Notes: generated from the sequence alone by a model not told the origin. 64,000 nt of DNA from Chitinophagaceae bacterium (GCA_019638625.1 JAHBTK010000001.1:1045434-1109433); one strand, 5' to 3'. Positions 1 to 9,332 are shown, counted from the first letter of the stretch. Made by a program: numbers and translations.

Positions 1-2
1 CC

Positions 3-806
3 GGCAACAACCTGGTGGAATATGCCGCCCTGGCGCAGGGGCTTAACCTGATGACCCGCAGTAGCCACTACTACGCGGTATCCACCTATTGCGCGTTCAG
101 TGGCGCCATGCGGAAAGAGACGGAAGAAAAATCGGCCTTGCTGGTCAGCAATACCTTTCCTTCTTACGAAAACACGTACGAACAGTACCTGCGCATGTTT
201 CCGGCGCTGGCTAAAGTGCGGTTGGGAAAATGGCGGGAATTGTTGCAAGATACGGAGACTGTTCCGGCAGAATGGACCTATGCGGGCATACTCAGCAATT
301 TTGCCAGGGGAATGGCTTATGCAAGAACCGGGAACATTTCCCTTGCAGAAAAAAGCCTTGATCAATTGCGGCAAAAGCAGAAAGACGATATTTTAAAAAA
401 ACGCTTTGTGCCGCATATGAGCAGTCCTTACGAATGTTCGGTGGTTGCGGAGCATATTTTGCTCGCCAATATCTTTTTCACCCAGGGAAAACAAAATGAA
501 GCTATAAAAGCCATTGAATCGGCCATTGCAGCCGAAGATGGACTGATCTATACGGAACCCAAATTGTGGATGTTGCCCGCACGGCAATACCTGGGAGCAT
601 TCCTGCTGCAATGGAACCAGCCGGCGGATGCGGAAAAAGCCTATCGTGAAGATCTGGTATGGAATCCAGGTAACGGGTGGTCACTCCTCGGACTTTATCA
701 ATCCCTGGAAGCGCAGCAAAGAACCGAAACGCTTCCTGATATCAAAGAACAATACCTGCATTCGTTCTCCGGGGCAGAATCCTTACCGCCGGGTTCGGTG
801 TATTAG
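3..806 (+). CDS. TPR-repeat protein, C-terminal part (partial)
   Basis: The frame is open from the left window edge, so the true start lies upstream; about 267 residues are visible. The second half has TPR-like helix pairs: a segment around residues 145-170 (LLANIFFTQGKQNEAIKAIE) and another around 195-245 containing AEKAYREDLVWNPGNGWSLL, a pattern common at the C-terminus of bacterial TPR proteins. TPR proteins normally mediate protein-protein contacts; no catalytic motif is visible in this part. It ends 12 bases before the convergent Fic gene. Function and N-terminal domains cannot be judged from here. Confidence 0.7.
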   Translation, partial: GNNLVEYAALAQGLNLMTRSSHYYAVSTYCAFSGAMRKETEEKSALLVSNTFPSYENTYEQYLRMFPALAKVRLGKWRELLQDTETVPAEWTYAGILSNFARGMAYARTGNISLAEKSLDQLRQKQKDDILKKRFVPHMSSPYECSVVAEHILLANIFFTQGKQNEAIKAIESAIAAEDGLIYTEPKLWMLPARQYLGAFLLQWNQPADAEKAYREDLVWNPGNGWSLLGLYQSLEAQQRTETLPDIKEQYLHSFSGAESLPPGSVY

Positions 807-818
807 ATCGTATTGTTC

Positions 819-1607
819 TCATTTATCTGATACGGCATCGGGTAGCATCAGCAAAAAAGGCAATGCCTGCAGGTAATCCAATCCCTGGTATTCCAAACCC
901 AATAAGCGAATGTTCCTGTAATAGGTCTGGTGTTGCTGATAATACATTTTTTCACTTTGGACAAACCATGCTTTTTCTCCCAGTTTTTGGGCTAAAAACC
1001 ACTTTTCCAACAACCTCGCATTTCTTCCGTTTCCATCATTCCATGGGTGAATTTTCACAAATACCAGGTGGATTAACGAAGCATAGAAAAATACTTCTTC
1101 AATGCTCATTTCTGTTTTGAGCAAGACGGCTATATCGTCATACAGTTTGGTCATTTCTGTTTCTACTTCAAAGGGCGATGCCGCAACATATTCTATTCGT
1201 CCGTCCGGCGTAGATACATATATGTTTTGTGTACGAAATTTGCCCTGCCAGCTTTTTTCCACTATACGTTTGCTTAATAATCTCTGGGCTTCGACAATGT
1301 TTTTTGCATTGAGCGGATTCGCCTGGGCAAAGGTATAGGCATTGTAGAGGTCGTCGATTTTTTTGGTATAATCAGGTAAAAACTCAATACCGAATTTTTT
1401 GTGTTTAATGTAGCTGTCCAGCTCAATGTCTTCCCCTTCTATTTTACTGCTGTAAACGGAGGACACGGAAATATAAAAATTAAAGTTACTGGTAGATATC
1501 TCGGCTTCCTGTAACGCCTTAAAAGCCGCCGACAGATCTTTGGACACGTGCTCGCGGTAGATGGAAAGCAGATCCCGGGGAATTATTTGCAGTATATGTT
1601 GGGTCAT
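819..1607 (-). CDS. Fic family protein (putative AMPylase, self-inhibited class)
   Basis: A 262-residue Fic-domain protein. The active-site loop IHPWNDGNGRNAR (about residues 186-198) matches the family motif HPFxxGNGRxxR, with Trp instead of Phe. An inhibitory-helix motif SSKIEG (residues 53-58, S/TxxxE-G/N) lies N-terminal to it, which is the class II arrangement where a Glu blocks the ATP site. Known family members transfer AMP (sometimes other phosphate-containing groups) onto Ser, Thr or Tyr of target proteins. There is no separate antitoxin gene next to it, consistent with internal inhibition. The target is unknown. Confidence 0.9.
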   Translation of the reverse strand: MTQHILQIIPRDLLSIYREHVSKDLSAAFKALQEAEISTSNFNFYISVSSVYSSKIEGEDIELDSYIKHKKFGIEFLPDYTKKIDDLYNAYTFAQANPLNAKNIVEAQRLLSKRIVEKSWQGKFRTQNIYVSTPDGRIEYVAASPFEVETEMTKLYDDIAVLLKTEMSIEEVFFYASLIHLVFVKIHPWNDGNGRNARLLEKWFLAQKLGEKAWFVQSEKMYYQQHQTYYRNIRLLGLEYQGLDYLQALPFLLMLPDAVSDK

Positions 1608-1742
1608 TTTTTACTGGTCTGTTAGTTCAAAGTTATTTCTTCCGTGTCAGTGTCAAAAATTAACAACGGTACCATGGATGCTTTCCCGTCACAGGCGGAG
1701 TTCCTCCTTTGCAAGGGTGTTTCACGAGCTTTTGGGTCAACT

Positions 1743-1774
1743 AAAAAAAATTGCCCCGCTAAGACTAGCGGGGC
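1743..1774 (-). terminator. Rho-independent terminator of the GDPD/EEP operon
   Basis: On the minus strand an 8-bp perfect stem GCCCCGCT/AGCGGGGC with a 6-nt loop (plus-strand 1753-1774) is followed by AA and eight T residues. It lies about 130 bases after the stop of the minus-strand phosphodiesterase gene. The rest of the gap 1608-1904 shows no gene I can support. Confidence 0.8.
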
Positions 1775-1904
1775 TTTACCAAAACTAACTGCTTATGAGA
1801 AATTTTATTCTTTTTGTTTGTTCCACAAATTTACAACGGAACTTCCACACGGAAATGTTAAATAACGTGAAAACATTACGAAATCCGGAAGAATCCTTCA
1901 ATGT

Positions 1905-2714
1905 TTACTTTTTGTTAAGTAATTCAAAGAGCAACTCCGGCTCGTTGGTGGTAATATAATCAAATTTTTGATCAATATACCACTGAAGGTCCTCCGCTTT
2001 GTTTACCGTCCATACGTTCAAATGGATATTATTGTCCTTCGCTTCCTTTATCCAGTCCTTGTTTTTCTGGAAAACCCCGTAATGGTAATCTATTCCGCGG
2101 ATACCGTCTTTTTTCACTTCCAGGGGCGATTTGTCACCGTTCAGGTAGGCGGTATTGGCTGTGGGGTCCAGTTCCAGTATCTTTTTCAGGATGCCGTAAT
2201 CAAAACTGATATACATTACCCAGGGTCCGGCTTTCAGCTCTTTTACCAGTTCCACGGTCTTTTGGGCGGAAATTTGACCTCTCTCCGGACTTACGATTGA
2301 CGGCTTCAACTCAAAGACAAGCATGGTTTTTCCGGGCTTTGTTTGTTTCATCCCTTCCAGCAGGTATTCCCGTGCCGTCGGTAATTTTTCTCCGTTAGAC
2401 AGCCGGTTAGACACCAGGTCGGCATAGGTGGATCTGGCAACTTCCTTTCCGTGAAAATGATTATCGTGTGTCACCACCAGGCTGTCATCCGAGGTCATGT
2501 GCACGTCAAATTCGGAACCGGTACATCCCAGCCGGATCGCCTCTCTCAGGGAGGCCAGGGAGTTTTCGGGCAGTTGGTTCTTTTTGAACGCTCCCCGGTG
2601 CGCCACCACAACATTGGGGGCAAAAGATAAACCGGATCCCGCTTTCCGGGCGCTGCTGCAACTGTTCATGCCAAAAGAATAGATGGTCAGTAATGCAAAC
2701 AAAATATACTTCAT
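1905..2714 (-). CDS. Glycerophosphodiester phosphodiesterase family lipoprotein
   Basis: 269 residues. The N-terminus is a lipoprotein signal (hydrophobic stretch then MNSC, lipid Cys at about 19). Catalytic and metal-binding features of the GDPD TIM barrel are present: AHRG (H39, R40), PENS (E50), SEFDVH (E68, D70) and THDNH (H83). Family enzymes hydrolyse glycerophosphodiesters to an alcohol and glycerol-3-phosphate; here it would act in the periplasm, anchored to a membrane. It starts 3 bases after the EEP-family gene ends, so the two are almost certainly co-transcribed, and both hydrolyse phosphodiesters. Confidence 0.9.
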   Translation of the reverse strand: MKYILFALLTIYSFGMNSCSSARKAGSGLSFAPNVVVAHRGAFKKNQLPENSLASLREAIRLGCTGSEFDVHMTSDDSLVVTHDNHFHGKEVARSTYADLVSNRLSNGEKLPTAREYLLEGMKQTKPGKTMLVFELKPSIVSPERGQISAQKTVELVKELKAGPWVMYISFDYGILKKILELDPTANTAYLNGDKSPLEVKKDGIRGIDYHYGVFQKNKDWIKEAKDNNIHLNVWTVNKAEDLQWYIDQKFDYITTNEPELLFELLNKK

Positions 2715-2717
2715 GTG

Positions 2718-3500
2718 CTACTGTATTTCTACTGTTAACAGGATGGGTTTGTGGTCAGAATATTCATACGGCAACACCTGGAAGTCGATCACTTTCCAGT
2801 TTTGTTTCCTGCTCAGCCAGAAATAATCAATCCGTATCCTGGGATTATCGGTGGAGTAGGTAGGTTGAGGGTTGCGGTCTGCTGCAGCATCAATCCATTG
2901 GGTGGCAAGTTCTTTATAAGGTGCGTCGTCCGGTTTAAAGTTAAGGTCTCCGGCCAGTATGGCAGCCTGTTTTTTTTCTGCAAACTGTTCATTCACTTTC
3001 TGTACCTGGGCAATTTTATTAGGCAGGAACTGATGACAAAGATGTGTTGCAATAAAGGTCAGCTCTTTTCCCGAGAGCAGGGGATAGGATACACTGATCG
3101 CCGCGCGGGGTTCTCCGCCGGATGGGGTAGGGAGGATGATCGTTTGCGCGGCCAGCTTTTTATTGCTCAGCAGCCCTTCGCCATAACCGCCGCCATCATA
3201 GTCCATGGCCTTGCCGAAATGGCCCGTCATGCCCGTTTTTTTCGCCAGTAACTGCACATAATCCACGCGGCTTCCATATATTTTCTCCGATCTGCCTGTA
3301 GCGCTGTCCACTTCCTGAAGGGCTACCAGGTCCGGCTGTAAAAAATTGATCAGTGCCGCCACGCTGTCTGCATTGGGTTGTTTGGTGTATGGATTCTCTC
3401 CATGGAAAATATTATAACTTAATATTTTCATCCGGGTTTGCGCCCCGGCGCCGGAAGCAAGGAGAAGTAAGACAAAGCTGATATAATATTTCATGATCAT
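2718..3500 (-). CDS. Endonuclease/exonuclease/phosphatase family protein, secreted
   Basis: 260 residues with a signal peptide ending near GAGAQ (about residue 21); Met3 is an alternative start. EEP-fold motifs are present in order: LSYNIFHGEN (N30), LVALQEVD (E63), AGDLNF (D185, N187) and YSDHKP (D249, H250). These are the Mg-binding and catalytic residues of the DNase I/sphingomyelinase/inositol phosphatase superfamily, so the enzyme cleaves a phosphoester outside the cytoplasm. The substrate cannot be told from sequence. Because it is the first gene of a pair with a secreted GDPD, phospholipid head-group breakdown is a reasonable inference. Confidence 0.88.
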   Translation of the reverse strand: MIMKYYISFVLLLLASGAGAQTRMKILSYNIFHGENPYTKQPNADSVAALINFLQPDLVALQEVDSATGRSEKIYGSRVDYVQLLAKKTGMTGHFGKAMDYDGGGYGEGLLSNKKLAAQTIILPTPSGGEPRAAISVSYPLLSGKELTFIATHLCHQFLPNKIAQVQKVNEQFAEKKQAAILAGDLNFKPDDAPYKELATQWIDAAADRNPQPTYSTDNPRIRIDYFWLSRKQNWKVIDFQVLPYEYSDHKPILLTVEIQ

Positions 3501-3673
3501 CGGTTGATTGATACCTGATAATGTTGATAACGCAGGTGGCTGAAAGGTATAAAATTAAGCTTAATTCGCAGCCGGCAATTTTATCATTGTCTGAATAAAG
3601 AACATAAGTTGCTGTCAAACTTTATTTTTTGCGTATGCGGTTTCTTCAATACATTTGACGGGAGCGAATCTGT

Positions 3674-4240
3674 ATGCATGATATAGAGCCTTTTTATAGT
3701 TGGCGACACCTGTATACCGCCGAAACAGACCAGCGGTCTCCCTTTTTCGGAAGGGAGTACAGCGAATTTGTTTTCTCGCACACGGTATATAATTATTATG
3801 TGCATCCGCAGTGGGATGAATTTGGTTCACGAACGCTGTACATGAAGATTTTGTATGCCGATTATGAGCAGGGTTTTGCTGTAATTGAACTGATCGGTGA
3901 GTGGAATGATGCCATAGAAAATGATATCCAGACATTGCGACGGGAGGTGACCGACCTGCTTTTTTATGAGCATATTACTCATTTTATCCTCATTGCCGAA
4001 AATGTACTCAACTTTCACAGCAGTGACGATAGTTATTATGAAGACTGGTTCCAGGAGTTGGATGAGGAATCAGGCTGGGCTGTTATTCTGAATATGCCGG
4101 AACAATCCCAGTATGATTTCAGGAAAGCGAAACTCAACAGGTATATTGAATTGATGGATCTGCCTGATTGGCGTACCTTGCAACCGCAACATCTTTTTCA
4201 AATAATAAATGACCGCATTCAAAACAGGCTGAATGAGTAA
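3674..4240 (+). CDS. Conserved hypothetical protein (188 aa)
   Basis: I do not recognise the family. The product is an acidic, soluble protein rich in Tyr, Trp and Phe, without a signal peptide or membrane segment. The segment MKILYADYEQGFAVIELIG followed by a helix with NDIQTLRREVTDLL resembles an alpha/beta fold with STAS-like spacing, but that is only an impression. It sits alone between the divergent EEP/GDPD pair and sdhCAB, about 75 bases before sdhC. Confidence 0.7.
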   Translation: MHDIEPFYSWRHLYTAETDQRSPFFGREYSEFVFSHTVYNYYVHPQWDEFGSRTLYMKILYADYEQGFAVIELIGEWNDAIENDIQTLRREVTDLLFYEHITHFILIAENVLNFHSSDDSYYEDWFQELDEESGWAVILNMPEQSQYDFRKAKLNRYIELMDLPDWRTLQPQHLFQIINDRIQNRLNE

Positions 4241-4278
4241 AAAAAACAATAAACTGTCTTTTTACCGCGTTTGTGTGT

Positions 4279-4286
4279 TATTTTTG
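4279..4286 (+). promoter_or_regulatory. Putative promoter -7 box of sdhCAB
   Basis: TATTTTTG fits the Bacteroidota -7 consensus TAnnTTTG and lies 31 bases before the sdhC start. No clear -33 TTTG box is visible at the usual distance. Confidence 0.5.
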
Positions 4287-4316
4287 CGGGGATCATTTTA
4301 ACCACTTCTTCTGGAT

Positions 4317-5024
4317 ATGACCTGGAAACAACTCTTCACTTCCTCCGTAGGGAAAAAATTTGTAATGGCCCTTACCGGCGTATCGCTTATTGGCTTTTTG
4401 ATAGTACATGCTGGTTTGAATGCCTGTATTTGGGCAAATGATGATGGTGCCATGTTCAACAGGGCAGCCCGTTTTATGGGAACCACCGTTGTCATCCGAA
4501 TTATGGAGGTAGGTTTATTTATTGGAATAATATTACATATAGTACAGGGTATATTGCTTGAACTGGAGAACAGAGCCAGGCGTACTATCAGATATACTGT
4601 TCCGCTTGGCAACCGTGGCAGTAAGTGGTATAGCCGGAGCATGGGCTTGCTCGGCACTTTGATACTGCTTTTCCTTATTATGCATATATACCATTTCTGG
4701 ACACCCAGCCGCCTGGGCGGCATCGGCGCTATCCAGGAATTACAGCATGTGGAATATGCGGGTGATACCACCGTGTATCATGACCTGTACAGGGAAATGG
4801 TGAACGTATTTCAGTCTCCGTTGATAGTTGTGTTGTACTTATTGGGATGCATCTCACTTGCCTACCATCTACTGCATGGATTCAGCAGCGCTTTCAGAAC
4901 CCTCGGCTTGCACAATCAACGGTATGTAAAACTTGTAAAAGCTGCGGGAATCGCGTTTTCCGTAATAGTTCCGTTTGTATTTGCCATGATGCCGGTATCC
5001 ATATACCTGGGGTGGATCAAATAA
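4317..5024 (+). CDS. sdhC: Succinate dehydrogenase cytochrome b subunit
   Basis: 235 residues with five hydrophobic helices (around 14-42, 61-85, 105-128, 160-188 and 205-230) and His residues in VHAGLN, LHIVQG, MHIYHFW and YHLLHGF, the pattern of the b558-type diheme single-subunit anchor of Bacteroidota and epsilonproteobacterial complex II. It anchors SdhA/SdhB to the inner membrane and passes electrons to menaquinone. First gene of sdhCAB; sdhA starts 53 bases downstream. The presence of mqnC elsewhere in the window agrees with menaquinone as partner. Confidence 0.93.
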   Translation: MTWKQLFTSSVGKKFVMALTGVSLIGFLIVHAGLNACIWANDDGAMFNRAARFMGTTVVIRIMEVGLFIGIILHIVQGILLELENRARRTIRYTVPLGNRGSKWYSRSMGLLGTLILLFLIMHIYHFWTPSRLGGIGAIQELQHVEYAGDTTVYHDLYREMVNVFQSPLIVVLYLLGCISLAYHLLHGFSSAFRTLGLHNQRYVKLVKAAGIAFSVIVPFVFAMMPVSIYLGWIK

Positions 5025-5077
5025 CGGATGCGAGAGAAAACTGAACAAGAACCATTATAAACAACGTATAACAGATT

Positions 5078-7054
5078 ATGTTGGATTCAAAAATACCTGC
5101 AGGACCACTTGAAAAAAAGTGGGAAGATTATAAAGGACATGTCAAACTGGTGAATCCTGCCAATAAGAGAAAGCTTGAAGTTATTGTAGTCGGAACCGGG
5201 CTTGCGGGCGCCTCTGCCGCCGCCGCCCTGGGGGAACTGGGGTACCAGGTAAAAGCCTACTGTTTCCAGGATTCTCCCCGCAGGGCGCACTCCATTGCTG
5301 CGCAGGGAGGGATCAATGCGGCAAAAAACTATCAAAATGACGGAGACTCTGTTTTCCGTCTTTTTTATGATACGATCAAAGGGGGTGACTACAGGGCCAG
5401 GGAAGCCAATGTGCACAGGCTTGCGGAAGTAAGTGTGAATATAATTGATCAATGTGTGGCGCAGGGAGTGCCGTTTGCCCGGGAATACGGCGGGTTGCTG
5501 AACAATCGTTCCTTTGGGGGCACGCAGGTAAAAAGAACTTTTTATGCTGCCGGTCAAACGGGGCAGCAATTATTGATAGGAGCTTACCAGGCATTGGAGA
5601 GGCAGGTTGCCCTGGGCAACGTGAAAATGTACTCCCGCCATGAAATGCTGGAACTGGTGGTTATCGACGGAAAAGCGAGAGGCATCATCTGCCGCAACCT
5701 GGTAACCGGGGAACTGGAACGCCATTTCGGTCATGCCGTGCTGTTATGTTCAGGCGGATATGGAAACGTATTTTATCTTTCCACCAACGCCATGGGTAGC
5801 AACGTAACGGCAGCCTGGAAAGCGCATAAAAAAGGTGCGTTTTTCGGAAACCCCTGTTTTACGCAAATTCATCCTACCTGCATACCGGTGACCGGAGATC
5901 ATCAATCCAAGCTTACCCTGATGTCTGAATCACTGCGGAATGACGGCCGTATCTGGGTGCCGAAGAAAAAAGACGATAACCGTCGTGCAAATGATATTCC
6001 CGAGGACGAGAGAGATTATTACCTGGAAAGAAGGTACCCTGCGTTCGGAAACCTGGTGCCCCGTGACGTGGCATCACGTGCCGCTAAAGAAAGATGTGAT
6101 GCGGGCTACGGAGTGGGTACCACGAAACAGGCTGTGTATCTCGACTTTAAATACAACCTGATCAATAAATACGGAAGAGCCGAAGCCAATAAGCAGGGTA
6201 TAACCAATCCTGATCAGGAAACCCTGATCCGGCTGGGTAAGGAGGTAGTAAAGGAGGAGTACGGGAACCTGTTTGACATGTATGAAAAGATAACCGGCGA
6301 AAATCCGTATGAAGTGCCGATGCGTATCTACCCTGCTGTGCATTATACGATGGGTGGTTTGTGGGTGGATTACGAACTGATGACTTCCGTAAAAGGGTTA
6401 TATGCATTGGGCGAATGTAATTTCAGCGATCACGGAGCGAATCGTTTAGGGGCTTCCGCGCTGATGCAGGGACTGGCAGATGGTTATTTTGTCATTCCCT
6501 ACACACTGGGTAATTACCTGGCGGATGATATTGCTACCAAACCCATACCCACCACCCATGAGGCTTTTGAAGCAGCGGAAAAGTCCGTACGGGAGCGTAT
6601 CGATACTTTAATGAATATTAAAGGCAAACAATCCGTTGAGAGTTTTCATAAACGGTTGGGTAAGATCATGTGGAACAAATGCGGTATGGCGCGTAATGAG
6701 CAGGGGTTAAAGGAAGCCATCGTAGAAATCCAGGAACTGAAAAAGGAATTCTGGCAGGATGTACGTATTCCGGGTGAAGTCGGTGAGATGAACCCGGAAC
6801 TGGACAAAGCCAATCGTGTAGCTGATTTTATTGAATTAGGCGAGTTGATGTGCCGCGATGCGCTGGAAAGAGCGGAAAGCTGCGGAGGCCATTTCAGGGA
6901 GGAGAGTCAGACAGAAGAAGGAGAAGCTCTTCGCCACGACGACCGGTTCATGTTCGTGTCTGCATGGGAATACAAAGGCGACAGCGACTGGAACCTGAAT
7001 AAAGAAGAATTGAAATATGAAATGATCAAGCCGACGCAGAGGAACTATAAATAA
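5078..7054 (+). CDS. sdhA: Succinate dehydrogenase/fumarate reductase flavoprotein subunit
   Basis: 658 residues, normal for the Bacteroidota/epsilon-type subunit. The FAD-binding motif [16 protein letters not shown] is at about 37-52; the covalent-FAD His is in [12 protein letters not shown] (about residue 71). Substrate-site motifs include [26 protein letters not shown] and, near the C-terminal half, [17 protein letters not shown]. It oxidises succinate to fumarate at the inner membrane. The gene is intact and ends in KPTQRNYK. It is separated from sdhB by a 525-base insertion-like segment, unusual for this operon. Confidence 0.96.
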   Translation: MLDSKIPAGPLEKKWEDYKGHVKLVNPANKRKLEVIVVGTGLAGASAAAALGELGYQVKAYCFQDSPRRAHSIAAQGGINAAKNYQNDGDSVFRLFYDTIKGGDYRAREANVHRLAEVSVNIIDQCVAQGVPFAREYGGLLNNRSFGGTQVKRTFYAAGQTGQQLLIGAYQALERQVALGNVKMYSRHEMLELVVIDGKARGIICRNLVTGELERHFGHAVLLCSGGYGNVFYLSTNAMGSNVTAAWKAHKKGAFFGNPCFTQIHPTCIPVTGDHQSKLTLMSESLRNDGRIWVPKKKDDNRRANDIPEDERDYYLERRYPAFGNLVPRDVASRAAKERCDAGYGVGTTKQAVYLDFKYNLINKYGRAEANKQGITNPDQETLIRLGKEVVKEEYGNLFDMYEKITGENPYEVPMRIYPAVHYTMGGLWVDYELMTSVKGLYALGECNFSDHGANRLGASALMQGLADGYFVIPYTLGNYLADDIATKPIPTTHEAFEAAEKSVRERIDTLMNIKGKQSVESFHKRLGKIMWNKCGMARNEQGLKEAIVEIQELKKEFWQDVRIPGEVGEMNPELDKANRVADFIELGELMCRDALERAESCGGHFREESQTEEGEALRHDDRFMFVSAWEYKGDSDWNLNKEELKYEMIKPTQRNYK

Positions 7055-7068
7055 TGTGAAAATGTGGG

Positions 7069-7572
7069 AATGCAATTTGAAAATGAGATAATTTGAAAAT
7101 TTGAAAATGTGGTAATTTGATAATGAAATCAAATTGCTAATCTTTAAATTTTCAGAAATGAGAAATGATAAACCCAATGTTATTGTTGATAAAACCATAG
7201 CATTTTCGTTGGCGATCATTGATTATTGTGAAGAGTTAGCGAACGAAAAGAAATTTGTAATTGCAAAGCAATTATTACGTTCTTCAACTTCAATTGGTGC
7301 AAATGTTTTTGAAGCGCAAAATGCGGAGAGTAAAGCCGACTTCATTCATAAAATGAAGATTGCGGCGAAAGAAGCGAGCGAAACTTTGTACTGGCTGACA
7401 CTTTGCGAACGGAGTAAACATTATAGGTTTGATAAAATATTGATTGAAGATTTGGATGAAGTTATTAAGATATTATCTAAAATAATTTCTTCGGCAAAAG
7501 GAAGAATTCCAGGATTTGTCTGGACGTTCCTTTATGCATTTTCAAATTTTCAAATTTTCAAATTAACGCATT
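7069..7572 (+). repeat. Inverted-repeat-bounded IVS-like element between sdhA and sdhB
   Basis: The outer arms are AATGC at 7069-7073 and GCATT at 7568-7572. Inside them a perfect 20-base arm AATTTGAAAATTTGAAAATG (7090-7109) is the reverse complement of 7537-7556, and further TTTGAAAA units thicken both arms. The 504-base segment carries one ORF for a four-helix-bundle protein. Without it the spacer between sdhA and sdhB would be about 21 bases. This resembles the 23S rRNA intervening sequences that carry the same protein family, but here it interrupts an mRNA. The element limits are my inference. Confidence 0.65.
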
Positions 7573-7574
7573 AG
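7158..7574 (+). CDS. Four helix bundle protein (23S rRNA IVS / S23 family)
   Basis: 138 residues from the ATG at 7158; an upstream in-frame TTG at 7134 is a poorer start. It matches the IVS-encoded S23 family: [18 protein letters not shown], then [39 protein letters not shown] and a final helix. The family forms helical bundles that oligomerise, is related in fold to the Avd protein of diversity-generating retroelements, and has no established enzymatic function. The last residues ([11 protein letters not shown]) are encoded by the right inverted-repeat arm. It lies in the sdhCAB operon in the same direction, ending 5 bases before sdhB, so it is probably transcribed with sdh. Confidence 0.85.
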   Translation: MRNDKPNVIVDKTIAFSLAIIDYCEELANEKKFVIAKQLLRSSTSIGANVFEAQNAESKADFIHKMKIAAKEASETLYWLTLCERSKHYRFDKILIEDLDEVIKILSKIISSAKGRIPGFVWTFLYAFSNFQIFKLTH

Positions 7575-7579
7575 TTTTT

Positions 7580-8344
7580 ATGGAACATTATAATATGAAT
7601 CTCACACTAAAGGTGTGGAAGCAAAAGAATAAAGATACAAGAGGTAGTTTTGAGACCTTTCATGTAAAGGATATCTCCTCGGAAATGTCTTTCCTGGAAA
7701 TGTTCGATGTATTGAATGAGCAGTTGATAGAAGAAGGTAAGGAACCGATAGCCTTTGATCACGACTGCCGTGAAGGTATCTGTGGGATGTGTTCTATGTA
7801 TATAAACGGAAGACCGCACGGACCGTGGCATGGTACTACTACCTGCCAGTTGCATATGCGGGCGTTTAAAGACGGAGATACCATTGTGGTAGAACCCTGG
7901 CGGGCCAATGCTTTTCCGGTATTAAAAGACCTGATGGTAGACCGGGATGCTTTTGACAGGATCATACAGGCCGGCGGGTTTATTTCTGTAAATACGGGCA
8001 ACGCCCAGGATGGTAACAGCATCCCTATTGAAAAGGAAAAAGCAGACCAGGCTTTTGCCGCCGCTGCCTGCATAGGCTGTGGGGCTTGCGTAGCCGCTTG
8101 TAAAAACAGTTCCGCCATGCTGTTTGTATCTGCCAAGGTTTCCCACCTGGCATTATTGCCCCAGGGCGATCCTGAAAAGAAAACCCGTGTACTGAACATG
8201 ATCGCCCAGATGGACAAGGAAGGCTTCGGTGCGTGTACCAATACCGGCGCCTGCGAAGCGGTTTGTCCCAAGGAAATTTCCCTTGATAATATTGCCAGGC
8301 TGAATAAGGAATACCTGTCTGCCGCCGCAGTGATTGATAAGTAG
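7580..8344 (+). CDS. sdhB: Succinate dehydrogenase/fumarate reductase iron-sulfur subunit
   Basis: 254 residues. [2Fe-2S] ligands C63, C68, C71 and C89 (CREGICGMC...C), [4Fe-4S] ligands in [11 protein letters not shown] (C164, C167, C170) and the remaining cluster ligands C174, C219, C225 and C229 ([14 protein letters not shown]) are all present. It carries electrons from FAD of SdhA to the heme/quinone site of SdhC. A second Met at residue 6 could be the start. The gene begins 7 bases after the right arm of the IVS-like element, so its ribosome-binding region directly abuts that structure. Confidence 0.95.
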   Translation: MEHYNMNLTLKVWKQKNKDTRGSFETFHVKDISSEMSFLEMFDVLNEQLIEEGKEPIAFDHDCREGICGMCSMYINGRPHGPWHGTTTCQLHMRAFKDGDTIVVEPWRANAFPVLKDLMVDRDAFDRIIQAGGFISVNTGNAQDGNSIPIEKEKADQAFAAAACIGCGACVAACKNSSAMLFVSAKVSHLALLPQGDPEKKTRVLNMIAQMDKEGFGACTNTGACEAVCPKEISLDNIARLNKEYLSAAAVIDK

Positions 8345-8416
8345 AGGCGGGCAGACCCCGATACCTAAAGAGTTTTGAAAACCTGTTAGCTATCGACAAG
8401 AAATGCTTTTCCGGAT

Positions 8417-9310
8417 ATGATACCCGGCTTAGAAGATATTACAATAGACAATGTGACCGGTGAGGCGCTTGCCGGGGCTGAACTGGATGTTTTGCGCCTC
8501 GATAAAATTCACCCGGTGATTTCCGGAAACAAGTGGTTCAAGCTCAAAGCTTACCTGGAGCAAACCGGGCAGCGGGGGATAGCTACTTTTGGCGGCGCCT
8601 TTTCCAATCATATTGTAGCTGCCGCCTGCGCTGCTCAAATGCGGGGAGTTCCTTGCGTGGGTATCATCCGGGGAGAAGAACCGCCGGTTTGGTCGGATAC
8701 TCTCAAAGAGGCTCATTCTTACGGGATGCGGCTGGTATTTGTTTCCCGCACATTATACAACCGGTATAAACGACAAACAGATATTACAGGGCTGGACCCG
8801 GGCCTGGCGGACTACCAGGTGATCCCGGAGGGTGGAACAGGCGAGCCTGGTGTAACCGGGGCGGAAGAAATATTACATCATGTTCCGGACAGGGATAAGT
8901 ACACGCATATTGTGACGGCTGTAGGAACAGGTACCACGGTGGCCGGTATCATCAGGGCGGTATCGCCGAATCAGCAGGTATTGGGTTTTAGCAGCATGAA
9001 AAATAATAAGGGCCTGCACAGCGAAATAGAAGCACTGTTGCTGCGTTCTATACCGGGTAACTTCCGGGTGGTGCACGATTATCATTTTGGGGGATATGCA
9101 CGATACACGAACAGCCTGCCGGAATGGATGAACTGGTTTTACCATATGTCAAAAATTCCCCTGGATTTTGTGTACACGGGCAAAATGATGTTCGGTGTGT
9201 TTGATTGGATCCGGCAGGGATATTTTCCCGCCGGGTCAAAGATACTGGCGATCCATAGCGGTGGTTTACAGGGCAACCGGTCGCTTCCGGAAGGTTTGCT
9301 GGCGTATTAG
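8417..9310 (+). CDS. 1-aminocyclopropane-1-carboxylate deaminase/D-cysteine desulfhydrase family protein
   Basis: 297 residues, PLP fold type II. The PLP-lysine context is SGNKWFKLKAYL near residues 35-46, followed by FGGAFSNHIVAAACAA, the substrate-carboxylate binding loop of the ACC deaminase/DcyD family, and VGTGTTVAGI, which fits the phosphate-binding loop. Homologues remove ammonia from ACC or break down D-cysteine to pyruvate, H2S and ammonia; the sequence alone does not choose between these. It stands 72 bases after sdhB in the same direction and may be read from the same or its own promoter. Confidence 0.85.
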   Translation: MIPGLEDITIDNVTGEALAGAELDVLRLDKIHPVISGNKWFKLKAYLEQTGQRGIATFGGAFSNHIVAAACAAQMRGVPCVGIIRGEEPPVWSDTLKEAHSYGMRLVFVSRTLYNRYKRQTDITGLDPGLADYQVIPEGGTGEPGVTGAEEILHHVPDRDKYTHIVTAVGTGTTVAGIIRAVSPNQQVLGFSSMKNNKGLHSEIEALLLRSIPGNFRVVHDYHFGGYARYTNSLPEWMNWFYHMSKIPLDFVYTGKMMFGVFDWIRQGYFPAGSKILAIHSGGLQGNRSLPEGLLAY

Positions 9311-9324
9311 GCAAAGAGTAGCAT

Positions 9325-9332
9325 TATATTTG
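9325..9332 (+). promoter_or_regulatory. Putative -7 box
   Basis: TATATTTG fits TAnnTTTG and lies 29 bases before the start of the secreted hypothetical protein gene at 9362. Confidence 0.45.

Noticed and set aside
3584..3935. Minus-strand ORFs opposite the hypothetical gene at 3674
   Set aside because: They lie mostly antisense to a frame with better coding character and have no recognisable motif.
7055..7160. TTTGAAAA direct repeats as a short CRISPR-like array
   Set aside because: The units are irregular, have no spacers of constant length and are mirrored on the other side of the ORF, which fits inverted-repeat arms.
7158..7574. Avd protein of a diversity-generating retroelement
   Set aside because: The fold family is related, but there is no reverse transcriptase, template repeat or variable repeat nearby; the IVS/S23 pattern fits better.
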